Shown here piece after piece: positions 23,171 through 35,600 of a stretch of 64,000 nucleotides of DNA. Both the position numbers and the translations under genes were made by a program. The first letter of the stretch is position 1. Every line of letters begins with the position of its first letter. The notes beneath the pieces were generated by a model. The model was not told where the DNA came from, ran no database searches, and worked only from the letters and a program-made list of their open reading frames with translations. The stretch lies in contig NC_089432.1 of assembly GCF_026210795.1 (NCBI RefSeq), forward strand, positions 5,270,001 through 5,334,000. The letters are read 5' to 3'. The stretch comes from Rhizophagus irregularis. Taxonomy: Eukaryota > Glomeromycota > Glomeromycetes > Glomerales > Glomeraceae.

Positions 23171-23290
23171 CAGAGCCTCGAAATGTATACCGATACAAAA
23201 AGATCAGAAAAAATCTTACATTATCTATATGTGTCGGAATTATGATAATTTCAGTTAGCGTTTAAGAAAGGTAATAGCGGCATTATCTAA
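23170..23290 (+). repeat. Segment inverted relative to the copy C spacer
   Basis: About 110 bp, including CGAAATGTATAC, AATTATGATAATTTCAGT and GCGTTTAAGAA, is found in reverse orientation at about 43505-43612. Downstream of both the spacers become collinear in direct orientation, so this is a small inversion at the edge of the duplicated spacer. Confidence 0.7.
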
Positions 23291-24062
23291 AAAAAGAGAA
23301 TTTTATATGATTTTTTGGCTGTTGTATGTATAAACTTCTTACGCACATGTAAGGTTAGACTTAACTTACCATGATTATTTAAAGAAAGGAAGTCGACAAA
23401 GAAATTTATTTTTGCTACAAATATAATAAAATTTCAAAACCAGCTTATTTACACTCATCCCTTACTATATTGTGGTGTGGGGTGTAGTTTTAGATTAAAT
23501 ATTCGAATACCATTAATATTCACCTGATTTATGTCCTGATATTTCTTTCTTCTTCATCAAATATACCATTGTGAAAGCGGAGATAATTCATTATTAATTA
23601 TTAAAGTAAATATTGGAGAAATAGTTTCATGCACGATAAATTATAATTCAACAGATGGAAACTGAGTTACTTTTGTGAAAAGGAAGTACAATACTGTATT
23701 CGATTTAAATTTAAAAATTTTAAAGTTCTCTAAATGATTACTTGAAGACTTGAATAAATTAATAAAATTAATAAATCATTTCATTTTACTTGTATACACA
23801 AATTCAGAATTATTATTTCGTGGGATCTACTATCTTGGAGTAATATAATAATACATTTATGATACGCGTTTAAAAAATTAATATATAACTCAAACATGTT
23901 TGCTATTTACTCTTTAATTATTATAAATCTTGGAGAATTAATCTAGTTTTTTTGTAAACTGATGTCATATATAAATAAATAATTTGACGCACCAGTGACT
24001 CAATCTTCTTCTTTACTACTTCTCACCCTTTTTGCACTCTATTATTCCTGAAAAAAAAAAGA

Positions 24063-24215
24063 ATGACAAAATTAAATAATGATATTCTTTATAAAATTTT
24101 TTCAAATAATTTATAAAAAATCTCTACATTCTTGTTTGTTAGTAGTTAACAAGCTTTGGTATGAAGTCATAACTCCAATTTCATGGAATTATAAAAAATA
24201 TGTTTGAGAATTCAT
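24063..24215 (+). pseudogene. F-box gene relic
   Basis: An ATG opens a fungal-F-box-like start, MTKLNNDILYKIFSNN. After a stop and frame change at about 24112 the text continues with SLHSCLLVVNKLWYEV and ends in PISW. This order (short start, KIF, then SC-LV-N-LW) is the F-box pattern that recruits SKP1. The related relic at 44362 in the other spacer carries different breaks, so the gene was probably already in the ancestral duplicated unit. Confidence 0.6.
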
Positions 24216-24535
24216 AATTCAATTAATTTTTAAAAGATGAAAATAACTTCATCTATAAAAATTTTTAGTTTAGACTAACTGCGTTAATTTTATGAAATTT
24301 CAGAAAAAATTCTAGTGTATAAAAAAGGAAAAAAAGGTACTTAAAAAAAAAATTTCGGTTTATAAGAATAAATTTCCCAGTTTATAAAGAATCGAAAAAA
24401 AATAAAACCCGAAAAAACATTTAAAAAAAAAATAATTAAAAGTAAAAAAAGTCCGACCTTTTGCGATGCAATCTGCTGCGTCCATTTGCATCGCCAAAAG
24501 AAAATCTATCAGAATGTACACATGATTTCGATACA

Positions 24536-24844
24536 TCACGGCGGATTTATGAAATACCCTAAATTTGTCCGTCATGTCAAATTAAATAAATATTTGACAG
24601 TCTTTTAGTCACCAAATTTCCCAAATTTATTAGTGAACAGTCAAAAATGAGCCCTAAAAAATTTTTTTGTACCCCAAATCTTGCGTCTAACCAATTTTTC
24701 CGTTACCTAACCAATTTTTCCAGTGTTAAAGGTGCGTCATATTTGACATTTTTTAGGAAAAAAGCTTAATGTTTCTATAAGTCAATTTTAATTCCCGAGG
24801 GCGCAGCAGGGTTTTTGCCAAATTTCATAAATCCGCCGCAATGA
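24536..24844. mobile_element. 309-bp miniature inverted-repeat element, only in the copy B spacer
   Basis: The arms CGGCGGATTTATGAAAT (24539-24555) and their complement (24822-24838) bound an AT-rich interior with no coding capacity. The C spacer at about 44980-44990 has the uninterrupted site (CGACAACCAATC), showing an insertion here or a clean loss there. Superfamily unknown; the duplication at the ends is short or unclear. Confidence 0.7.
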
Positions 24845-26356
24845 ACCAATCAATTTATTCAAAAGCATTTTTTATCTATTTGCTATTATTTAATGACACT
24901 TAGTATCTACATAAAATTATCAATATATTATGAAAATAGGCCTAAATAATCCAAAAATACATGATAATTGACCATATTATTTTAGAATATTTTTGCTATG
25001 TAGTTTTTTTTACTATGAAACATTCATTGTTGTATAAAATTATTTAATATTCTGCTTTTTATTAGTTACATTTAACCCTGATAACAATCTATATTTATTT
25101 TTTTCATCTGTTACGCTTATACGCAGTAATAAATATAGCGATGATAAAGCGCCTATCCCATTTTCAATTGGTATGGGCGTTTATGCGATTACTTTTTTTG
25201 AACCTTCTAAAAGGAAAGGAAATTAATACTCCAAGTTTTCTTTTAAGTGAGGATACGGTAAAATTGAATATAATACTCCGATTCGTAGAAATAAAATTAC
25301 GATAATATTTTTTTAAAAGAATTCCTATAATATATGTGATACGGTAAGTAAGCAATTTATTTTGTAATATCAGAATAAAACCGTTGTTTGATAAAAAAGG
25401 AAGTAAATGAATAAAATAATCTGTGAAAAACTAATAACCAAATATATAAATTTTTTCTTCATTTAGATGGATAAGATACTCCATTCTCATCAGTATGGGT
25501 GTAGCAAGCATATTTAGAGGGAATGACATGATATTTTTTTTTTCTACTTAAATTCATATTTTGAAAATTTAGTAATATCTAGTAGAAAGTCTTGAATTTA
25601 AAGTCACATGATCAATTTTAGTTACATGTTCAGCGACTAAACCATAACGAGCCTATAATGAACGCTGGAAGATCTGATTTTAATCCAAATTTATTGAATG
25701 GATTACGTAGTGAATTTGTTATATTTTAAAGTTACCGTATTTATTATCAATTGATAATTTAGTTAATTAATAAGTTTGTTAAAATAGAAATAATGAATAA
25801 TCCAACTAATATTAAATATTAAATCATACATTCCGTACTGTAAATAGTAAACCGTGTCATACACTCTTGATTTTGGTTATAAATAATCGTTCACAATATA
25901 AAATACTAAAAGGATTTCCTATAGTCGCTAATCTATAGTAATGGCGATAATTTAGTATAATAATAAGATTGATTAAAATCCGATTATTTTAGTCGAATCC
26001 AAAGATAAATTCGTTTCGATGTCAAAGGAGAACTTAAAGAAAACGTCATCTATTTTAAGATTAATTAATTGTTTTGATAGTTTTTTTCTGTTTCATAACT
26101 CCATTGATTTTGGTAAATCAAAATGTCGATGGTGATAATCAAAATCTATTTTTTATTTATTTTTTTTATAAGTAATTATTTTTAACTTTTAACAATTAAA
26201 ATTTTCTTTAATTCTTTAATGGATATATTTAGATTGATTTAACCGATTAACCAAAAATGTGAATGTACCACATGGTGATTCAACAATTCAGTTTTTTTTT
26301 TTTGAACTATTGATCCTTTTTTTTCTTTTATTCTTGAACCAAAAAGTATTTCATTC

Positions 26357-26364
26357 TATAAAAT
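26357..26364 (+). promoter_or_regulatory. TATA-like box upstream of copy B
   Basis: TATAAAAT lies 244 bp before the start codon and sits in a block (about 26350-26420) conserved at 47162 before copy C, while surrounding sequence varies. A short upstream frame begins at the ATG at about 26394 in both spacers (MDNHSFL) and then diverges. It could be an upstream ORF if transcription starts at this box. Function is inferred. Confidence 0.35.
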
Positions 26365-26600
26365 TGGTATGAATGAAAAGTTTAATTGTTAAAATGGATA
26401 ACCATTCTTTCTTAGAACATTCAATCGGTATAATAAAAAGCGATCGTCGATTTTTCATTTTCATTTTTTTTTTATTATTTCAAAAAAAAATATATATAAA
26501 TATTATCAATTATTTAGAAATTTTTTTTTTTTTCCTTATGACTGAGACTAAAATTTTATTTGCTTTATCAACGATTTTTTAACGAATTAATTTGTTTAGT

Positions 26601-29600
26601 ATGGAACACGATGACACCAGCGACTCCCAGGACAAGTTTGATAATCATAAAGATGATAACTTTTCATCTTCAGTAGGATACAAGAGAAAGTCATATTATA
26701 GAGTACAAAGAGATGAAATAACTCGTTATTCAAAAAATCAAGTCAGTAATGTCTCAAACTCTATTTATACCGTGAGAAACCGAAGAAAATTTGAAATTAC
26801 AGATGATAAAAATGACAATATCAGCAACACCCAGATAAAGGATAATTATGAAAAAAGTGACTTTTCTTCTTCTGGGTGTGTTAATAAGAAGAAAGAGCCC
26901 AAGTTTTATGGGGGACAAATAGACGAAATCACTCGATATCCGAAAAATAAAAATAGTCAAAATCTACCTATGTACGAAGGCAACCGAAAGAAATTAGACA
27001 ATATGGGAGACTCCTCCATGGATGAGAATGATGATTATGAAGAACAAATAGATGAAACCACTCGATATCTGAAAAATAAAGATCGTCAAAATCTACCTAT
27101 GTACGGAGGTAACCGAAGGAAATTAGGCAATATGAACGACTCCTCCCAGGATGAGAATGATGATTATGAAGAACAAATAGATGAAACCTCCCGATATCAG
27201 AAAAATAATAATAGTCAAAATCTACCTATGCATAACGGTAACAAAAAGAATTTGGATAACACAAGTGATTCCTCCCAGGATGATTATGATGAACAAGCAG
27301 ATGAAACTACTAGATATCCAATTAATCAAAATAACAAAAATAAGTCTATGCATGGAGGTAACCGAAAAAAACTAGGCAATATGAACGACTCCTCCCAGGA
27401 TGAGAATGATGACCATGAAGAACAAATAGATGAAACCACTCGATATCCGAAAAATAGAAATAGTCAAAATCTACCTATGCACGGAGGTAACCGAAAAAAA
27501 TTAGGCAATATGAACGACTCCTCCCAGGATGGGAATGATGATTATGAAGAACAAATAGATGAAACAGCTAGATATCCAAAAAATAAAAATAACCAAAATC
27601 AGTCTAAGCATAGAGATTACCGCAGGAAATTAGACAATATGGGTGGTTCTTCCCAGGATGAGAATGATGATTATGAAGTACAAATAGATGAAATCACTCG
27701 ATATCTGAAAAATAAAAATAGTCAAAATCTACCTATGTACGCAGGTAACCAAAGGAAATTAGACAATATGAACGACTCCTCCCAGGATGAGAATGATGAT
27801 TATGAAGAACAAATTGATGAAACTACTAGATATCCAAAAGATAAAAACAATCAAAATCTGTCTATGCATGGAGGTAACCAAAAGAAGTTAGATAACAATA
27901 GTGACTCCTCCCAAGATGAGAATGATGAATATAAAGAGAGTGACTTTTTATCTTCAGGTCATGCTAATAAGAAAAAAGAACGGGAGCTTTATTATGAAGA
28001 ACAAATAGATGAGACCACTAGATATTCAAAAAATAAAAATAATCAAAATCTATTTATACAAAGCGATAATCGAAGGAAATTAGATGATAACAATGTTTGC
28101 GATTCCCAAAATAGTCAAAATTTAACTAGAGATAATAGAGATAATTATAGCGGTAATAGTCAAGGAAAAAATCGGAAACCAAATAATAGTAGTTCCATAT
28201 GGCCTAACTTGACTACCATGCCTGGCATGATTAATAGATGGATGCCTGGTAGTAGCAAAGACGAAGATGAGATCAAAGTTATTTTCCATGTTCATTTTCC
28301 GGAAGGTATTGATAAAGTTGGAAACCCTGTAGTTCTTGGTAATGTAAAAGAATTAGGATCTTGGAAAAGTCCTATTGTAAAACTTAGTCCACAAAATCGA
28401 ACATATTGGCGATCCAGTCCAGTTATTATATCATTATCTTCTGTAAGAGGCGAAATTCAATATAAATATGCTATTCACACACCAAAACCTGTTTTTCGCG
28501 GAAAAGAAAAAATTGAATTTGAAGGGGTTAATTACGGAGACAATCGCATATTAAATATTAAGAGAAATGACCAATTTGATATTTTCAAAAGCAATCATCA
28601 ATTACCTCGTTTATCTTATATACACGACTTTGCATTTGTGGATTACATTTATAATTCTATAAATGCTGACAACCTTAAAGCTAAAGTTATGGAATACCAA
28701 CACTTATTAACTCTTCACAATGATTATACAAACCGTGCGTCAAATCTCGATTTCATTGCCGATCGCATTGATGTAGAAAACAAAGATAAACGACTTTTCT
28801 TATGTTTTCTCTTAGGACATTATACTTCAAGAAGACGAGGTTCACTTTATGAATTACAGAATAAATTTCAATCTGGTTTGTTGCTTGATGCACTTGAAGA
28901 CTATAAACAAGATACTTTACCTTCAAACATCAAAAATCAGATGTCTAGTGCCATTATAATTTTAATTCAGCATAATGCTTTTCAGATGCAATTTGATTGG
29001 CTCATTATTTTTACAATTGCATCTGAAGTTGACCCTAATTTTTCTTTCATTGACCATTTAAAATCTTTAAAATATTCTAATGACAAATTAGTAAAATTTA
29101 TTCAAGGAATTGAAATTATCAAATCTTATATTGATGGCATTGAACCTGAATTCTATATTAAGGTTGCGAAGGTAAATTTTAATATAATTATTGTGTCAAT
29201 TTTACTTACAATATATCTTTTTTAAAAAAAAATTATTTCTTTACAGTGGTTAATTCAATTGTGTCACAATTTGGATCATCTTTTTGTACTTTGGAATGAT
29301 ATTCTCTTACATAGCAGCGAACTTGACAAAAGTATTTTTAAGTACTTTATTGAACAAATTCGAGAAAGTATCTCTTGTGATGATGCTGTTGCTTTAGAAA
29401 ATAATTTTAAAAGACTCAAAAGAGATTATCGTCAAGATGTATCTGAAGTTTTCCGGTCTCGTACATTATTTTTACTTGAAGGTTCAAACAGAGATTGGAC
29501 AAATGAAAATATCACTGCTATTAACAACCTTCTTCATGAGGATAACCTAAACTGGGGCAGAGAGGAAGTTATTCGATCATTAGATTTAACATCTCAGTCA

Positions 29601-32600
29601 AATACCTTGGAATTATTAAATATATTTCCTGTAATTTTAGATAATTGGTTTCGTAATAATTTTTCCGACACTAAAGAAAAAAAGATACCAAAAATATGCA
29701 TGACTTGGTTTAAAAATCTTTTAAACAAACTTGACACGGGTACAAGCACAAGAAATAGAAAAGAAAACAACATTGTGTTTTCAGTATTTTTACATTTAGA
29801 ACGCTTATACCCATTGCTTGGTAATCGAAAAAATGTTTGGCAAAGTTTAACAACTACTGCTATTGATAGAGTTAGAGTATGCTCGGAATCTCAAATATTT
29901 GGCGCGACAAAGTTTATAGTACAGATAAAAGAACAAGATATTAGAACGTTATTTTTAGATTTGATAAACGAAATGCTGAATAAGGCCGTACAACAAATTG
30001 ATGATCAACTAATAAATAAAATTTATACAATATGCAATTGCAAAGGAAAGACTTTGGAAGTCCCAAACACGTAAGTTCTTTAAAAAATTTGATCTTTTTG
30101 TTAAATACAATTTACTTATATATAAATATATATTTATTTATTTATTAATTTATAATTATTAGAGTGAGCGAAGAAATTTTGTATCATATCATTACTAGAT
30201 TACAAAACCAATCATCCGCATCTGATCCTTCGGAACATCATTTAAATATTCTAAGAGCAAGTCAATTTTGGAGCATTATATTACGTTCTACTGGAAATGT
30301 TACAAAACTTCATTCAAATCCATTTGTTCAACGTGTTAAAAAGTCTATCAATGACCTTGGCGGATTACTCCGTGAAAAGAAGATTGATATACAATTGTTA
30401 CAACAACTCTTAGAGTTTTCTGATGAAATATTATTTCGACACTTCGATGCAGCTGTTTCTAAAAAGAAAGCCATAGTTGATGTGATTGTATCTCGAGATG
30501 AAATTGCAGAACTTAGAAAGCTTTGTGGCAACTTTCAACTTCAACTTGATATACTTTTCAAGTTTTATAACGAATTTTGTCCAATTTCTCAAGTAACAGA
30601 TGTGGATGATTACATTCAAGACGTAAAGAAACATATGGCCAGTTCAAATAAAGTGACGTTGAGAGAAGTGTTATCACCAGATTATTGGGCGTTCCATGAA
30701 AAAACTTTGATCATTTCAAGACGTTGCTACAAATATATTCAATCTCGATCTTTTCGAAATATTTTTGAAGATTGTATCAAGAAAGACACTGCCGCAACAA
30801 ATGTAGACTACATAGCGCAAAAATTAATACCAGCTGTTTTTAAAGAATACGATACTTACTGTGAACAATTTAAGAAATGGGAAAAACTCGAAGTTTCATA
30901 TGCATCTTTGTTCTGGCATAATGTTACAGATATTAATATGGAACTTGATTTAATGGGTTATAAAGGCTATAAGAACCAAGAGTTTCTACAAACCATTAAC
31001 CATCTTTCAAAAATTCCTCATTGGATTAACCGACTTGAGGAGTTAGACACAGTTGTAAAGCTTTTTAAAATAGCACAAGATGATTGGTTAATTAAATCAC
31101 TTAAATTTTTAAGTGACGGACATTTGAAACTCAATCAAATAAATGGGTTTTTCAATTATCTTAATGAAAATATTTCCAATGTTGATCAAGAATGTTGGAA
31201 GTTGATAAAAGAGCTATCAAATGCTGATGGTTTTATAAGTTTTTTAGAAGAAATTGCCGAACACGATATTAAAGATTTGATAAATGATGAGGATGACCAT
31301 TCGGATGAAAGATTGGTTCAAGAGGATACAGTTTCATCACTTATTCAAGTCAAGCAAATTTTATTGCCATTTATGAATAAGAATAAAAAAGATGATATCG
31401 CTAGTTTTTTAGCTTCACTATCAAATATTATAAAAAAGAATCCTACTTTAGAGGAGAAGATTGCATTATGTAACGGTTGTCATATAGCGTTACGAAATAT
31501 ATATAAGAACATTCCAGATCGTGGCGAAGTAACTAAGGAAAAAATCAAAAATGCCGTACTTAATGGGAGTTATACTTTTGGAAGTGATGAAAAAGATGAC
31601 AAGTGTTTTGTTTTATTAAATTATACCTCTAGAACTTCTAAATCAAAGGTGTTGATGACATATAATATGAATGAAATTTTGGATTTACGTGAACGAGCCA
31701 GCCTTTTAATTGCAAAACGGCCAAAACCTAAGATAAGCGTCAACAATAAAGATGAGGAAATTTCTAAAAAAAATATTTTGGATGAATTTACTGTCCAAGT
31801 CGATATTGCGCAAGAAATTATCAAAGTAGTATCCGTGTTAATGCAATTGGGACATTTTGATTACAAAATGTTCGAATATGAATTAATGGGAACAGATAAA
31901 ATGAAAGATTATTTAAAATTCTTAAAGAATGAGCTCAAAAACTGGTAAATATATTATTTTCCCTTCCTTCAGAGCATAATATATAAATGAAAGATTATAA
32001 CAAACTTCATTTCTTACCAATTGCAGGCAAACAATAGTTGATCACGCACAAGAACAGTGTTATTATTTAACATTCTTCCCTGCTCGTCATATTTTAGCAT
32101 TCTATGATTATTTCACATCGGAAAAACCAGATAAAGAAAATGAAGAAGAATGTAAAACATTGGTTAGATTTGTGAACAACAAAGCTAAATTACCATCTCG
32201 TAAGGATATTCAAGGAATTTCACGTGGATCTAAAGATTATCGCAAGATTCTATGCGAGATTGGAAATGAATTAGAAAAAATTTTTAAAAGTATTCCAAAA
32301 CAATCACGCGGCGGACTTAAAGCTGCTGAGGTTTCCGGACAACGCACAACGCTGAATATTATTAAAAAGGGTAAATTATTTATTGCTGCTTGTGCTGACA
32401 AAACAAGAGTTCCAAACATTATTATGTCATTATATGTCAATAATGGGAATTATCCAGAACCGTGGCAACTCTTAATATGTACTACTTCAACTACTATGGA
32501 GGAATTGACTATCTTCATAAAAAGAAGTTTCTTTGCATCAAACAATGGATATGAAAATCACTTATTTTGTATTGCAAATTTAGAATTATTAGACTTTGAA

Positions 32601-35600
32601 CTACAATATTATTTAGTTAATCAAATTAGATCAATGCGAGATCAAAAAGATTTTCTTCTAGCGCTTATTTGTTACAGAGAAAATGGAATTCAACATTACA
32701 TTTTGGATCAATTTTCTTCAGATGTCGTTGAAACCAACGGATTAAATAATGAATCTATGAGAGGAATTTATAAGGAATTGTGTAAGAATGTTATATGTAT
32801 TTCTTCCGACTTATCGGGACAAGGCAAAACTGAATGGATTAAAGAAGTTAGTTTCAATAAAAAGAGATTCCCACGTAGCTTTTTAATAAGCGATGATATG
32901 GAATTTGGCAGACTTGTACGTCAATTTAAAGAATGTAAACTCCAACCAATAGAAAGTTTACATATCAATATAGTATCATCTAACTTTCCTAGAGACGTCA
33001 ATATGTTTTTATTTGAATTATTAACTTTGGGTATAGTCTCTACTAATGTTAATATAGCTTACCTACCTCTTTCAGAAACACCTATATATATATTTATCGA
33101 AATAGCTTCAACTACTGAACAATATTTACTTAATTCTCTTCCTATGGCAGGATATTTATTGTCCAAACATTTAACTTGGGATATTGAAAGTTTGAAGATC
33201 TCTCAAGAAATTACTAGTCCAATTCAGATTACTTGTAATTATTTGAATTTATTAGATTTTGATGAGATAGATGCAAAAGAAATCCTTTTCCGGACAGATA
33301 ATGCAATTAAAGAACCGTTACCAGTGGAACGTTGTCAAAACCTTATTAAGAAATATTTTTTTAACGAAAACAACAAAGATATTTCCTCATTTAGATTTGT
33401 TGAAATATTTGTTAATGTTCTAGCAGATCAATTAGTTCGATTTTCATCAAGTTTATTCTTTACAGTAGATAATCTGAGATTAATGGTAAAAGAAACTACT
33501 AATATTAGAAAACTCATATTAAAAACATTAGTGGATGGTTCAAAAGATTTTGCAACTAGATCTATTAAAACAAAAGAGGCACAGTTGGAATCTACAAATG
33601 CTGAAGATGAAAACATTCGTCTTGGTACAATTGTTCAATGGGACGACTCAAATCATCTTATAGTATTTTTCAATTCTCAAACTCCTGATACAATAACTAC
33701 CTTATATCGTGACAGAACTAAAATTCACGAAAATGTTAAGACTTTATTAAAAAGTCAAGTAATTGGAGATAAAACAAAATGGGAGTTAGATGATTATAAT
33801 TCGATGTCTACATATGCTCTATTTATGAAATTGGAATATTTAGCGCGAAAATCGACGGAAAAATTAAATATTCCTGAATACGCTTTATCTAGTGATAACC
33901 TAATAAAAATGGCCTTAATTCTTTTAAGAGCACGTGCGAATATTCCAGTTATAGTTTGTGGTGAAGCAGGCTGTGGCAAGGTGATTATGTTTTGTTGTTA
34001 TTTATTTTCATTATCACTTTTTTTAAATATTCTACTTGAATTTTATATCTTTTATAGACAAGTTTGATTACCTATTTAGCTATGATGGTTGAAGTTCAAT
34101 TCCAGGCTCTTAATCTTCATGCCGGAATTGATGAAAAAACTATTATGATGTTTATGGATAATTCTTTGGAAAAAGCAGAAAAAGGCGAGATTTGGCTATT
34201 CTTTGATGAGATCAATACTTGCAATTATATAGGTCTACTTGCTGATTTAATATCTCATCGAATGTTCAATGGAAAATTAATACACCCAAATATTCGTTTA
34301 TTCTCTGCCTGCAATCCCTACCGCCTTCGTACAAAATCCCAAAGTGTGGCTGGTTTAACAAATAGGGTTAAAAAATTTGAAGAACGAAGTAATCTTGTTT
34401 ATCAAGTCAAACCACTTCCTGATCAAATTTTAGATTATGTTTGGGACTATGGTATTCTAAAACCAAAAGATGAATATAGATATATTCAAATTATGGTAGA
34501 AAAAGAACTGAAAAATTTAGCACATCCCGTATTTGCGGAACTTTTATTTGCTTCTCAAAATTTTATTCGAAAAGTTGAAGAACCATATAATGTGAGTCTA
34601 CGTGATGTCAAGCGAGCTATAAGATTGGTGGTATTCTTTTATAAATCTCTTCAAAATCGTCCTGCTTACAGAAATGGACATGTATATCCACCACCTGGAA
34701 ATCCAACCATATTGACTAGATCTTATGTTCTAGCACTTAGTATTTGTTATCATTCTCGATTATATGAACAAGATTTACGTAGACAATATCGTTATGAAAT
34801 GGGACAAATATTACACAATCACAAAGCATTTGTAGGAGAAAATATGATTGCTAAAATTATTCGTGAAGAACAGGAGGATTATATTAAGAGGATGCGATGT
34901 CCACCTAATACAGCATATAACGAAGCTTTATTAGAAAATGTTTTAGTTATGATCGTATGCATCTTGACAAGAATCCCTCTGTTCCTTATAGGAGCACCAG
35001 GCTCTTCAAAATCTTTATCAATTCGTCTTATAAGCTCAAATTTACGTGGAACCGATTCATATGATAAATATTTTAGGGAATTACCACAGATTAATTTAAT
35101 TCCACATCAAGGTTCTTCATCTTCAACTTCTGATGGTATTATCAAAGTTTTTGATAAAGCGAATAGGTTTCAGGAAACAACTTCCACTCAATTTCCTGTT
35201 ATTAGTGTTGTTTTACTTGATGAAGGTAGTTTCGTTTATATTTAATATATTACTAAGTTTTTCGCATTATTTATTATTTATAATATTTTCTGTTTGTCAT
35301 AATTTTCTTTTTTCATGTGTCATTCTATAGTTGGTTTGGCTGAAACAAGTCCTTACAATCCATTAAATGTGCTTCACTCTTTGCTTGAACCAAGTTATCC
35401 AGCCACAGGGCCAACTGTTTCAGTGATAGGAATATCTAATTGGCGCTTAGATAACAGTAAAAGTAGTCGTGCACTGCTTGTTCAGAGGTACATTTTAAAT
35501 AACAATCGTTGTATTATTTACAATTTTATTATATACACTTATAATTTTTCTTACGTTTTTTTGCAGACCACAATTTGATTTGGATGATTTAGTTGATACA

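Larger units (their letters stand above)
23400..26600 (+). repeat. Duplicated spacer upstream of copy B
   Basis: Collinear with 43640-47417 upstream of copy C, with many substitutions, small indels and two transposon-sized differences. Matching landmarks include TTATTTACACTCAT (23446 and 43695), GATGCAATCTGCTGCGTCC (24464 and 44822), CGAGCCTATAATGAACGCTG (25648 and 46198) and AAAATGGATAACCATTC (26391 and 47198). The middle (24930-25570) has no counterpart in the other spacer. No intact gene lies in it. Confidence 0.85.

Noticed and set aside
26592-26600. Upstream in-frame TTG as start of copy B
   Set aside because: The first ATG (26601) matches the start of copy C at 47418 in position and context.
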